Shown: positions 49,890-61,230 of the stretch, in pieces | Position numbering within the stretch: the first letter of the stretch is position 1 | Layout of the letters: every line of letters begins with the position of its first letter | Source of the DNA: Malus domestica | Taxonomy: Eukaryota; Streptophyta; Magnoliopsida; Rosales; Rosaceae | NCBI RefSeq assembly: GCF_042453785.1 | Contig: NC_091669.1 | Location: forward strand, 11,048,501 to 11,112,500 | Length of the DNA: 64,000 nt | Direction of reading: 5' to 3' | The notes under the pieces: generated by a model | What the model was told of the DNA's origin: nothing | The model's database searches: none | Seen by the model: the letters and a program-made list of their open reading frames with translations, nothing else | Program-made: the position numbers and the translations under genes

Positions 49890-50245
49890 GTTGATTCTTT
49901 GTACGACCCGTTAATCCGACATAAATTGACACGAAAATAACAGGTTAATCCGTTAACGATTCGAGTTGTTTTTGGGTCACTTGTTAAGAACTTGTTAACG
50001 AGTTGGATCGTTATCGGGTTAGATGTTAAGAATCTGACAAGATATCGTTCATTAGATCTAGACATTAGGTATGGTAATTTCTTGCATGACCTATTAACTC
50101 AACACGAAAAGACACGACCTGTTAATAAGTTGGATCATTATGGGATCACCCTAATATGAATTTGTCAAGATAACAGGTTTGACACGATTCATTAAGATAA
50201 TTGATATAATATGAAAACGACACGAACATGACAAAACATGACTTG
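49890..50245. repeat. Degenerate dispersed repeat rich in GACACGA/GTTAA words
   Basis: ACCCGTTAAT, GACACGAAAA, GGTTAATCCGTTAACG and GACACGATTCATTA words recur in both orientations. This resembles old LTR debris common in plants. No boundaries can be given. Confidence 0.4.
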
Positions 50246-50524
50246 TTTCTAGACTTAGGAATACTCACGCGCGTATGTGCGATATTCCAATAAAGGGTTT
50301 AAGTGGAGTATCATTATGATACTGCTCATGCGCGTGTGAGCAATTTACCGTGACACAGGAAATGACAATTTATATATTATGGACAAGTGTTAAGTAATCC
50401 CATCCTAGATCATAGATCAATAAGAAGCTAATAATTAATCATGTAAACCAATTATGGAAGCAAAATTGAGCCTTACCCTCTCTAGGTGCACAAACAGTAA
50501 TATGGAACCAGGTCGTTTTAGAAT

Positions 50525-50870
50525 AAGAAATGCTAAAGGGATGAGAGAGTCCGTAAAAAATGGGGGTCTCTCAAAATGGGACACTCTCAAAAGTAGAATT
50601 CTCTATAAACTTTCTGTCATCTTATAATTTAACGTCGAGTAATGTTAGAGAGACTAAATTTATAGACTAAAATTTGTAAACTAAATGACGTGGAAGTTAA
50701 TGATTGAATTATTACTTAAATATTGATAACATGCTCATTTTCTATTGATGACATATCATTTAGTTTGCAAATTTAATCTCCCTAGCATTACTCTTTAACA
50801 TCATTGAGGTGGCAGAAAGTTTAGAGATAATCCTATTTTTAAGAGAGTTACCTTAATATTTGTCTTTTAA
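50525..50870. mobile_element. Foldback element interrupted by another MITE
   Basis: The left arm (50589-50636: AAAAGTAGAATTCTCTATAA, ACTTTCTGTCATC, TTTAACGTCGA) is mirrored by the right arm (50794-50840, flipped: AAAAATAGGATTATCTCTAA, ACTTTCTGCCACC, GATGTTAAAGA). The element at 50638-50793 sits between them. Outer limits are approximate. Confidence 0.6.
50638..50793. mobile_element. GGTAATGCTAG MITE, copy 3, nested
   Basis: Its termini AGTAATGTTAGAGAGACTAA and (flipped) AGTAATGCTAGGGAGATTAA match the copies at 6762 and 12725. It occupies the loop of the surrounding foldback. Confidence 0.8.
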
Positions 50871-51748
50871 AGTATGCTTTAATCATGAGACAATGGACTG
50901 TCTTAGTGATTAAGACATTAACATACAATATTGCTAAATAATAAAAATAAATAAATAAAAATTCATGTACGAGACAAGTGATGTGGTTGACCTACTGGAT
51001 TCAAGAATTGATCTTCGTTCAAAAGAAAATTTTGGATGATGGAACCCCAACTACGTTATCAATTCATTGAGGAGAAATTTTTATTTGTGACGGGAACACA
51101 AGTGATACACCACGCGTTTTACTTAATAGGAATTGTGGGAAATTTTATTTTTTAAGTTATTAACTTTTTAGCATACATATCCTACCATTTGTTTAGTAAC
51201 ACGTGATGTACCATCTCATATATCGATTACATTGAAAAATCTCTCCCATTTAAGGCGCCCTGTAATTTAATTCAACCCTTGATCCGAAAACTGCTATAAT
51301 AAGACAATCCTATCTAAATTTCTAGATTTAAAAAAACGAAAGTCCAATTGTTATGAAGGGCCCATCAATTTTCCAATACTTCAATTTTAATATAAAAAAG
51401 AAAACTTCCCATTAAATACTTAAATTTGTTCGTTTCTTTGGTTCTGGAAGTTTCACATGAGAAGTTGCGTTGCCTTGCGCAGCGATTCATCAGCTTGCTT
51501 GGGCCCGAAGCCTGATTGGGTCTCTCGCCCGCTCCTCGTCGTCTCTTTTAACTCGCCACTGCTTTCTCACGTTTCTATCGTCCTTCTTTCCTTCTTTGCT
51601 CAACCCCCTCTGCCTACCCTTTCCAATTTTTCATCAACTTTTTCCACCAAAGGAGGCGTCTTTTGCTGATTGCTGCTCGAAATTCGACCTCGGTGTCGAT
51701 TTTCGGAACGTTAGAGCAATTGGGTTGCTGGGATTTTGGTGCTTCTGA
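50871..51748. other. Intergenic and TLC-gene leader
   Basis: AT-rich spacer to about 51450, then a CT-richer stretch that is probably the leader of the TLC-domain gene. The frames 51457-51669 and 51470-51748 lie in this leader and are not counted. Confidence 0.45.
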
Positions 51749-53582
51749 ATGGCAATCCAATCGTACGACATGTTGCTGAAGAATTTCACACTCTCCAGCC
51801 CTTATGTTCCCTACACGTCGATGATTGTGGGTATTTTCGCTTGCAAATTGGTACGCCCTGCTTCTCTCGCTAAACCCTTTTGCTAATTGTTTCGATGGAA
51901 GCATGTAATGTGTAAATTTAGTCTCTTTTTCTTCAATTTTTGGTAATTTTTGTTGTTATTTTTTCAGGTTTATGATCTTAACCACTTGCTTAGTGCTGCT
52001 TACTTTAAGAGCTATTCCAACCTTTCAAAGATGCAACGCATTGAGTGGAATAATCGGTGATTTTTTTTCAGCCTAATCTAAATTCTTGCTGATTATTTTT
52101 CGGTTTTTGTTCATTCACTCATAACCCATGTGTGTTGTGTTTTGTTATGCTGATTCTGCAGGGCTATATCAACTATTCATGCCCTTTTTATCACTGCTAT
52201 GTCATTGTACTTGGTATTTTGGTCAGATCTTTATTCTGATCAGGAGCTTAAAGCTTTCGTTACGCTGCAGAGTTCCCCACTGTCTACATTTGCATTGGGG
52301 GTAAGTTTTGGACATTTGCATGTTTAAGCTTCGAATATGCTACTGCTTTTCGATATTTCATGTTCAGACTTGGATTTGCTGTTAGTTTCGATTTGGGGTT
52401 TTCTTGCATGTTTGAAATTTCAAGTAATAATCAACTAAATTGATATCACTGGCAAATTGATGTGTAAGTGCATTCTAATTTTGAAGTCATACCAATAAGT
52501 TTAACCTCAATCGTATGATTAGAAATTTAGGCATTAGAGAAGCCAGTCATGCAAATAATACGTAATTCTAACAGACGCTATGCTGCCTTTTGGTGGTGTC
52601 ATTGTGGCAGGTTTCAGTTGGGTACTTTCTTACTGACCTTGCGATGATCTTTTGGTTTTACCCTGCTCTAGGTGGAATGGAATATGTAAGTGCATTCTGG
52701 TTTGAATTGTTCGTCATCGGGATGAATTCTGTTACCGGTGTTGGACAAGCAGAACCTAATTTTACGAAGTGAATGACCTTGTCAATTTTATGGTGATCAT
52801 ATTAATCTTTCAGGTGGTTCATCATCTTCTTTCTATAACATCGGTAGCATATGCTATGTTGACTGGCGAGGGACAGCTTTATAACTACATGGTTCTTATC
52901 TCTGAGACAACTACCCCCGGTATCAACTTGAGATGGTATGCATTTCTTACTGGAAATCCATTTTCAAAATCTATGATTTCGTTCCTTACTGTTGATGCTT
53001 AGTATTGTTTTGATTGTGAAGGTATCTTGACACGACTGGAATGAAGAGGTCCAGAACATATTTGATTAATGGGGTTGTAATATTCATTGCTTGGTTGGTG
53101 AGTTAGATATATCTGTAATGTTTCTATGACTTCCATTGTGTTCCTTTTCTTTAATTTAATCTGCTGCATTGCGTTTACGAAGGGAAGACTTTTTGACAAA
53201 TCTTTCTGGATTCGACTTTCCTCGTACCTTTGATCTTAGACATGCTTACGCATTTCTCTGTGCAGGTGGCGAGAATAGTCTTGTTCATGTATCTGTTCTA
53301 CCATCTCTACCTGCACTATGAACAGGTGCGGAGCAGCTGGTCTGCTGACCTACAATGACTACATCTTAGAAGTTTAAGTTTCAAATTGATTATTTAATTA
53401 ACATGCGATATGCAACTAGAAATATATTAAGCCTGCATGAACTTGTTTAACAGGTTAAACAAATGCACATAATTGGGAGACTCTTAGCTTTCGCAGTGCC
53501 ACCAATGCTAGCGGTCATGAATGTGATGTGGTTTTGGAAGATTTTGAAGGGATTGAAGAAGACATTAGCAAAGAGGCAGTGA
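51749..53582 (+). CDS. TLC-domain membrane protein (TLCD4/TMEM56-like)
   Basis: Eight exons (51749-51850, 51968-52056, 52162-52300, 52611-52685, 52814-52935, 53022-53097, 53266-53325, 53454-53582) give 263 aa with all junctions in frame. The start MAIQSYDMLLKNF leads into a first membrane helix (SMIVGIFACKLVYDL). The TLC core follows: KMQRIEWNNRAISTIHA, VSVGYFLTDLAMIFWFYPALGG, VVHHLLSITSVAYAML, the loop SETTTPGINLRWYLDTTG, INGVVIFIAWLVARIVLFMY, and a last helix near AVPPMLAVMNVMWFWKI. It ends in a basic tail KGLKKTLAKRQ. The conserved VHHLLS histidines and the SE-TTP-N-RW motif place it in the TMEM56/TLCD4 group of the Tram-Lag1-CLN8 family, with five to six helices in endomembranes. Its biochemical role is unsettled; ceramide synthases share the fold, but the Lag1 signature is not present. 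Confidence 0.92.
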
Positions 53583-55023
53583 AAGATCTTATTGATGGGT
53601 GACGTTGGTTCAAGAAGCGACTGAAGGTCTAAAGCGATTTGCGGTTTATCTGGATGTATGATACGCCCATTCTTGTTTCTCTGTCCCCACTTCTAGCATG
53701 TAAATGGTTTCGAGACCGATAATGAATACGTTTAGGGGTTCTGATTCAATGTGAACCCAAAAATATAGCAGATGTTCGAGAACCCTTCTGTTTTTCTTAG
53801 TTCCGTGCTTGGGATGGAGCTTGAATTAGTATTTCGTTTTCATTTTTATCTCAGCATTGTGAGCCAGGGAAGGGACAAGCACTGGTGTACTTCGCACCAC
53901 CTTGCCAGTCATGAACAGCAGCGCCTTTATGTCACGTGCTGGTAAAGAAGTGGCGGTATTCTGTCTGGAACCGCATATGTATATATAGTTCATATGTTAT
54001 ATTATAATACGTGGATGACCACATGAAAAATTTATTACTATTCACCCAAAGAAAAATCAGATGAGTTGTTATTATTCAACGAATGAAGTACTATTCATGC
54101 ATAATATTTCACTATTTATTTGAGGAAAATTTGTAAAGTGAATAGTGTTGCTAATGTAATATTTTGCCTATAAGATGAGAACATATGGAGGAAGGAAGAG
54201 GAGAGAAGAAGAAGAAAGAGACGAGAGAATAACATACAAAGGAAAGAAAGAGGAGTTATGGAGGAAAGGAAGAGAAGAGGAAATAAGAGAGATGCGGAAG
54301 AAATCACCAGTAGCCAGGTTAGAGAGGAGAAAATAATGAGAGTTATTTTGTACTTCAATTATTTTAGATAATAAAAGAAAGTACTACTGTTGTTCCGAGG
54401 ATGTAGACACACTTGCCAAACCTCGTAAACATTGTGTTTTATTTACTTTATTCTACTGTACACATATCGTCGATTTTACAAAATATTATCAGCACGAGAA
54501 GCTCTCGTGTCAATGGAAAGCACACGCCATAAATTCGGTGAAGCACTACCTACCTCTCATCTCTGTTAGTTGGAATCTCACAGATAAGAAAATATTTTCA
54601 TTTCATCTTTATATCTATGTATGACTAATTTTCTTAAAGTAAATATACATTTGGTTATATAACTATTATCATTATTATTGGCAGAAAATCTGACAGCCAT
54701 ATAAACTGCCTTTGAACTCCAACTTGCTGACCTCGGAAGTGCCATCGTCGCAGATGTCTAAAACACCAACCCAGTTTCTAATTCCGCAGAAAACTAGACA
54801 ACCATCTTATGAGTACCGAAACTCCTTTTTCAGTAGATCAGATCGAAATTGTTTCTTCACGAAAGTTGATCGGTATCCTCCTATCCATATCATACTAAAA
54901 TTTGAGCTAAATCTAATGGTTTGATCTTCTCATAAGTTGCAGACACTACTCTTGACTCCAAAGCTTATGGGAACCGTTTTGACTTTTTCAAAATTCACCG
55001 GAGGAGGAACACCAATTGGGACT
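53583..55023. other. Intergenic after the TLC gene
   Basis: It starts with the 3' untranslated region. 54176-54310 is strongly purine-biased (GAGGAAGGAAGAGG-like). The short frame 54712-54924 has no recognisable domain. Confidence 0.45.
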
Positions 55024-55346
55024 TGTTGATGCACAAAATCAGCAAGAACTTTGGTACAACAGAAAATGTTAAGTTTGTGACCTTCGCTAGATTGCTCCGG
55101 TCACTAGTGTGGATAAGTATGTAAATGGATAGGGATAGGGAAGCAAACACAAGATGTACGTGGTTCACCCAAATTGGCTACGTCTACGGAGTAGAGGAGT
55201 TCTCATTAATTGTGAAGGGTTTACACAAGTACATAGGTTCAAGCTCTCTTTTAGTGAGTACTAGTGAATGATTTAGTACAAAATAACATTAGAAAATATT
55301 GTGAGAGAATGATCTCTATTTATAGAAGAGAGTTTCTAGTTTCATT

Positions 55347-55448
55347 CTGACATTGACACATGTCGTGTTGTGATTGGCTTCTGATGTTGACATGTGTCGC
55401 GCTATGATTGGCTTCTGATGTCGACACGTGTCGCGCTGTGATTGGCCT
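55347..55448. repeat. 34-bp tandem repeat, three copies
   Basis: The unit CTGATGTTGACATGTGTCGC followed by GCTATGATTGGCTT starts at 55347, 55381 and 55415. Copies differ at a few positions, mostly in the TGACATGTGTCG part. Confidence 0.85.
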
Positions 55449-56869
55449 CCTGGTTGGAGGGAAACTCTTCTGGGTCCTTGACGGTATAACGTTGACCGGT
55501 ACTTAGTAGTTTTGGGATTGGTCAAGTATGGTACAAACAGTGCTCCCCTAAGTTCTCGAGTGAGGGAAGCTCCTCGGTTGGGGACTTGCAAGATCCAAGC
55601 CATTGAGTGATCACGAAACTTCTAAGTACTGAAGTGTGGTATCATTTTCACTTGCCTTATCTGTCTCATATGTAGATGTGGCATCTTCTCTGTAAGTACT
55701 TTTCCTCCATCCAGGGGTGGTATCTTTAACCGATGAAGATGCACAAGGTAATGTATCAATTTCACTTGAAGCTTACTTGTAGTTTCGGGCTTGGTCAAGT
55801 GCGATACAAACCCTATAGTAGGAGTCCCCTAAGTCGCCGAGCTAGGAGATTTGCTGAAGGAGGTAACAGACAAGGTAAACAATCATACTTCCAAGTAAGC
55901 AACCTGGATCGGAGGTTCGACTTCGGCTTCTGGTTGATTGTTCTCATTCTCCTTGTGTCGTAAACAGCAACAAGGATAAAGAGAAGCAAATGGAGAAGAT
56001 ATGATATGAGATACTTTTGCTTTTGAAGAAGTAACTTTCCACAGACTTATTCTTGAACTGGGTTGGAGGGTTTTCTGGTTTCCTCTAGAGTCTAAGGCCG
56101 ACTCAAGAATTTGAGGGTCAAAACAAGTTCATCAAATCTAGAGTACGTTCGACCCTGATGATATGAGATACTTTTGATGTTGACAAAGTAGTGGATGTAT
56201 CGACACGTATTCTGTTACGCTTGTCTCCACATGCTTCCTTGTATCCTTCTCACTTGCCCTATCTGTTCCTCAGGCAGATATGGTATCTTCTCTGGAAGCA
56301 TAAGATGTTGAAGATGAGTACTCGAGAGCAATGCCAGGTAAGTAATCAGGCAAGAGGTTTCAGGCAGTCAGTTCCTGACTGAAAGCTTGATTCCAAGTGC
56401 TGATTGATTGATCTCTTTTTCCTTGTCTTGCAGGTAAGAACAAGGCCAAAGGAAAAGACAGGGAAAAAGCATGATATGTGATACTCTTGCTTTTAACCCT
56501 GATGATATGAGATACTCTTGCTCTGGTGTGGCTTGTTTGCAGAGGTATTATCGGGAGGAAAAGAAGCTGAGTATTTCGAGAGACTCTACTGAGAGTGCCT
56601 TCTAGGATGTGAAGAAAAGTTGAGCATTTTTTTTATTTGCAGGTTTGCTTGGCTGTGGAGGATGGAGGTCGACATATATAGGAGTCTTCCTAACAACAAG
56701 TAGTAGTGTTATTCCTTTACCCTTCTTGGTTATAGCAATGTAGTGGGAGCTGCAAGCTTCACGTGTTTTAACTTTGTCAGAGCATTTTGAAAAAGTGGTC
56801 TGTGGTATCTGGAAAGCTGATGTTGTGTGTGAAGATTGCAGACAAGCTTTATCCAAGGAAATCTAGCTC

Positions 56870-57500
56870 TTGAAGTTCGGAGAGCAGTGCCTCTTCGATT
56901 TTCGAACAAGCAATCCTGTCGGGGATCTGGCTCTCGAAATTCAGAGAACAGTGCCTTTTTGATTTTTGAGAAAGCAATCATGTTGGGAGTCTGACTCTTG
57001 AGATTCGGAGAGCAGTGTCTCTTCGAGAAAGTAATCCTGTTGGGAGTCTGGCTTTCGAGATCTGGAGGGCGGTGGTGTCTCTTCGATTTTTGAGCACGTA
57101 ATCCTGTTGGGAGTCTGGCTCTTGAGATTCGGAGAGCGGTGCCTCTTCAATTTTTGAGAAAGCAATCCTGTTGGGAGTCTGGCTCTTGAGATTCGGAGAA
57201 CGGTGCCTTTTCAATTTTTGAGAAAGCAATCCTGTTGGGAGTCTGACTCTTGAGATTCGGAGAGCAGTGTTTCTTCGATTTTTGAGAAAGTAATCCTGTT
57301 GGGAGTCTGGCTCTCGAGATTCAGAGAGCGGTGCCTTTTCGATTTTTGAGAAAGTAATCTTGTTGGGAGTCTGACTCTTGAGATTCGGAGAGCAATGTCT
57401 CTTCGATTTTTAAGAAAGTAATCCTGTTGGGAGTCTGGCTCTCGAGATTCGGAGAGCGGTGCCTCTTCGATTTTTGAGCAAGCAATCTTGTTGGGAGTGT
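56870..57500. repeat. 64-bp tandem array, about ten copies
   Basis: Unit landmarks are CTTGAGATTCGGAGAGCGGT, GCCTCTTCGATTTTTGAG, AAAGCAATCCTG and TTGGGAGTCTGGCT. Starts at 57121, 57185, 57249, 57313, 57377 and 57441 are exactly 64 bases apart; units before 57100 vary in length. Sixty-four is not a multiple of three, so the long minus-strand open frames here (such as 57211-57573) cycle through frames and are not evidence of coding. Confidence 0.95.
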
Positions 57501-57916
57501 TTTCTCGAATGTGAGTAAAGGTTGGGCATTTTTTGTTAGTCTGCCTTGCCGCGGAGCACGGAGGTTGACACACATTGGGACTTTCTAGTTATCAAGCAGT
57601 GATGATATTCCTTTACCCTTGTGGGTAATAGTAGGGTGGCTGGACCTTCAAAATTTATGTGTCTAAACTTTGTCAGAGATTTTTGGCAAAGTTCATGTGG
57701 TACCCGAGGAGCTGATGTTGCGTGTGGAAAGTGGTGCCTCTTCGGAATCCAGAGAGTGGTGCCTCTTCGATTTTTGAAACAACGGCCCTGTTGCCTTTCT
57801 TTTATATGGGCACCAATTGTGTGCAAGAAGTACATTCAGAGAGTTATTGCTTGTAGGAATTTTCCCCTTACTTTAGAGATATATTGCACCTCATTTCTCC
57901 TTCATCATTTCTGAGA

Positions 57917-58591
57917 ATGTCTGGCCCATCTGACCGTCGTTTTGACTTGAACTTTGGTGAAGAGGCAGCCATACCTTCTCAAGACAAAATATGGCGCCTA
58001 TCATTCTTATCCCCTACTGGTCCTCTTACCATTGGGGACTCTGTGATGAAGAATGATATGATCGCTGCGGTGGTGGCCAGGAACCTTCTCACTTCCAAAG
58101 ATAACAGACTATTTTCCAAACGGTCTGATGAGTTGGCTGTTAAGGATTCTCTGGCTCTCAGTGTTCAGTATGCAGGTTCTGTGTCTAATATGGCCCAACG
58201 CCTATTTGCTCAAACCCGCCAAGTTGAATCATTGGCGACTGAAGTGATAAGTCTCAAACAGGAGATCAGAGGGCTCAAGCATGAGAATAAACAGTTGCAC
58301 ATGCTCGCACATGACTATGCTACAAACATGAAGAGGAAGCTTGACCAGCTGCAAGAATCTGATGGTCAAATTTTACTTGATCATCAGAGGTTTGTGGGTT
58401 TGTTCCAAAGGCATTTATTGCCTTCGTCTTCTGGGGTTGTACCGCGTAATGAAGCTCCAAATGATCAACCTCCAGTGCCTCCTCCTTCTGGGGTTCTGCC
58501 TAGTATTGAGGCTCCGACTAATCACCCTCTGGTTCCTCATCTTTCTGGGGTTCTGCCGACTGCTGAGACTTCTCCTGAGCAACCTTTGTGA
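57917..58591 (+). CDS. Retroelement-associated coiled-coil protein, 224 aa
   Basis: The start is taken at MSGPSDRRFDLNFGEEAA; an in-frame ATG 33 bases upstream is possible. The N-terminal part (DKIWRLSFLSPTGPLTIGDS) is followed by a charged region and a coiled coil at about residues 95-150 (QVESLATEVISLKQEIRGLK, HENKQLHMLAHDY). The C-terminal third is Pro/Ser-rich with three copies of a (P/S)SGV(L/V)P...EAP(N/T)-type repeat. No zinc knuckle, protease or polymerase motif is seen. It is the only credible long ORF in the 9-kb repeat block and sits between the 64-bp array and the palindrome arrays. It could be a gag-like structural protein that has lost recognisable motifs, or a DNA- or RNA-binding accessory protein. 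I recall close relatives from apple and pear gene models, but I cannot give a function. Confidence 0.6.
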   Translation: MSGPSDRRFDLNFGEEAAIPSQDKIWRLSFLSPTGPLTIGDSVMKNDMIAAVVARNLLTSKDNRLFSKRSDELAVKDSLALSVQYAGSVSNMAQRLFAQTRQVESLATEVISLKQEIRGLKHENKQLHMLAHDYATNMKRKLDQLQESDGQILLDHQRFVGLFQRHLLPSSSGVVPRNEAPNDQPPVPPPSGVLPSIEAPTNHPLVPHLSGVLPTAETSPEQPL

Positions 58592-59079
58592 ATGCTTCCT
58601 CTTGTTTGTTTATTTTGATTCATGTATATGTATATATTTGTAACTTATCGGAGATATCAATAAACAAGCTTTGCTTCATTTCAACGTATTATGTTAAATA
58701 CATCAACGCCTTCTTCACTAAGTTCTTTGAATTTTTCCTTTTATTGAAGCTTGTATGTTGAAACTTTATGCATGAAGCATGTAGGTTGAGGTAGTGCTCC
58801 CTTAATTTCCCGAGTGAGGAAAACTTCTCGGTTGGAGACTTGAAAAAATCCAAGTCACTGAGTGGTCGTGAGACTTTCGAGTATCAAGGTGCAGTAGCAT
58901 ATGGTAGGAGTCCCCCAAGTCTCTGGTCGATGGAGTTGACGAATGAGGCATTTCTTTTCTAAGTGGTAGCCCAAAACTCCTTCTTCATATATATTTGTTA
59001 TGAAAGTTGTTAGGCCCAACGAAGAGGAGGCCTAGGCAATTTTTTTTTTCGAATTTTTTTTTTTTGAATTTCCGAATTT

Positions 59080-59084
59080 CCGAA

Positions 59085-59122
<38 letters not shown>
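59080..59122. repeat. (TA)n microsatellite
   Basis: An uninterrupted AT dinucleotide run of about 40 bases, after T-rich tracts at 59040-59070. Confidence 0.9.
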
Positions 59123-59126
<4 letters not shown>

Positions 59127-59213
59127 AAAGCTTTGTAGGTTAAGCTTTGGTGTTAAAGCTTTGTAGGTAAAGCTTTGAGGTTGAAGCTTTGTTGGGTACC
59201 ATGAATTGATTTT

Positions 59214-59247
59214 GCTTCACACTATCTTGATCAAGATAGTGTGAAGC
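59214..59247. repeat. Perfect 34-nt palindrome, first copy
   Basis: The half-site GCTTCACACTATCTTGA is followed immediately by its exact reverse complement with no loop. Identical copies lie at 61251, 61407, 61533 and 61653. Confidence 0.95.
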
Positions 59248-59560
59248 TTTTGTGTTGAAGCTTTGTAGGTGAAGCTTTTGTGGGTGAAGCTTTTGTGGTG
59301 AGTGAAGCTTTTGTTGGTGAAGCTTTTATGGGTGAAGCTTTTGTGGGTGAAGCTTTTGTGGTGGGGGAAGCTTTTGTGGGGGAAGCTTTTGTGGTGGGGG
59401 AAGCTTTTGTGGGTGAAGCTTTTGTTGGTGAAGTTTTTGTGGTGGGTGAAGCTTTTGTTGGTGAAGTTTTTGTAGGTGAAGCTATTGTGGGTGAAACTTT
59501 TGTAGGTGAAGCTTTGGAGTTGGAGCTTTGTAGGTGAAGCTTTGGAGTTGAAGCTTTTGT
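59228..59560 (+). repeat. GGTGAAGCTTTTGTG array, 15- to 18-bp units
   Basis: About 20 units of GGTGAAGCTTTTGTG with occasional GTG additions. The units keep reading phase, so 59280-59537 is open and would encode GEAFV repeats, and the opposite strand is open as well (KASPT repeats). Open frames on both strands follow from the unit length, and no start context or conservation supports a real protein. Confidence 0.9.
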
Positions 59561-59566
59561 TGGGTA

Positions 59567-61230
59567 TGATAGGATTAAAAGCACACCATAAGGTAGCACA
59601 CAAATGTCCTATCGGTTTTCCTTATTAAAGCTAAGATTTGTCAATTGTAGCATATGAAAATAAGGATCTTTCCCGCAGAAGATTGTTTTATCTAACTACT
59701 TAAAACGTCACACAAAATGGGCTGCTGTCCATACTGACCAGCCACCGAAAAATAATTATTAGACTGACTTACGCTTATCTAAAGTGTATGAAATTTTATA
59801 TGACAACACTAGACACATAGAGCTACACTCACAAAACGTTTTGGGATTTTTGGAGTTGATTTGCTATTTAAATTAAATTGAACAAAAACAGGACATAAAC
59901 AAATTTTAAATAGTTCACAAATTAAGAAAAACGAGTTAGGGGAGTTGCTATTCACCACCAAATAATCATGCAAACATGTTATGTTTCATTCAAATTCCTT
60001 TTATTTCCGGATGAAGATGCTCAAGTTGGCTCAATGTTAGAACTTAACCTATTACTCTTTCTTATGTAGTATGTTAAGAGAATGTCGTTTTCAACTTAAC
60101 TTAGTCCCTAACATGCAATCTAGAATGGCGTGTTCATAGATTTAACAAGTAGAAATCATTAAGAACGAAAAGAGTTTGAGTCATCACAAGGCATCGTAAG
60201 TACTGGCGTTGTCTTACTTATCCTAGAAATTGGTTCACATGTTAATCGCAATTAACAAGTACTACTCCAGAACATATGTAGGTCCTTATTCGACAAGGGC
60301 AGGCACACAAATATTCATAGCATTAGAATCCTAGATATGCTTACTAAGTATGCATCCATAGAAAACAAATAAAGAATTCATCAATGAGACAAGTAGTGAA
60401 ACAATTTTCATCCATTCATAAAAGTAATTCAAATGAAATGTCATAACAAACTTGCAATCATATTCGGGGCTTCAAAACAGCCCCTAACTACTAAAAATTT
60501 AGTTACACACAATCCTTAAGTTAAAACAAAAGATAGACATGAGTTTGAGAAGATAGAACCGAAAGAAATTGACCGAGGCCTCCTCCTAACTTTCCTTCCT
60601 TCTCTAACGCTGCTTTTAAACCAATTCTTGCTGCATCATTTTCTTCTCCTTAACTCACCCACTAATAGCCATTTAGTGATGACAATATGTGAGAGGAAAT
60701 GGTAAAACAATTGTAACTCTTTGTGTAGCCCTTATGCCAATTACTCCATCTTAATCCTCATCTTTAATTCCATTCCCTTTTATATTTGAATAAGTGTCAG
60801 CTGACTTGTTCTTGGCTGCATCAGTTTTGGCTGCTAGATTTATTGGGTTTATTCCTTCCATTGCAGTTACAAACTACTTAGCCTCTTGGTAACCTTTCAG
60901 TATTAAAACGATCATAACCTTTTCTAGACAAACGATAGTAACAATCCGTGAAAGGCTCCAGAAAATAGGCATCTGTAGCTTTCCAAGCCGATAAGGTTCA
61001 TTAGCTAATTCATTCTGAGCTGTTCTCAACTTGCTTCCAAAGTCAGCTGATCTGCACACCCAGTTTTGACAAATTTGTCACTTAAAATCCCACTTGTGCT
61101 ATTTTTCTTTTCTTTGCTTGACAAATCCCACAAAACACAAAAACAAAGTAAATAGCTCAAAAATATAAGGAACTAACTAAGAAAAGGCAAGTGAATTTGG
61201 TGTAAAATATATATAAATATGAGCTTATCA
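59567..61230. mobile_element. 1.66-kb LTR-like insertion nested in the palindrome array
   Basis: Sequence unrelated to the array interrupts the unit TTGTTGGGTACCATGAATTG. The inserted piece starts TGATAGGATTAAAAG and ends ATATGAGCTTATCA, so it has TG...CA ends with short inverted repeats TGATA/TATCA. GGGTA before and GGGAA after it are a 5-bp target duplication with one change. No polyprotein is seen, and the frame 60874-61059 has no domain. It is best read as a solo LTR or small TRIM-type element. Confidence 0.75.

Noticed and set aside
56870..57500. CRISPR-like regular repeat array
   Set aside because: Units are contiguous 64-bp tandem copies with no unique spacers, and the sequence is a plant nuclear genome.
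57211..57835. Long minus-strand open frames over the 64-bp array
   Set aside because: The unit is not a multiple of three, so open frames arise from low stop density in the repeat; they overlap in several frames and lack domains.
59280..59537. GEAFV repeat protein
   Set aside because: Pure product of a 15-bp tandem repeat, equally open on the opposite strand, with no start context.
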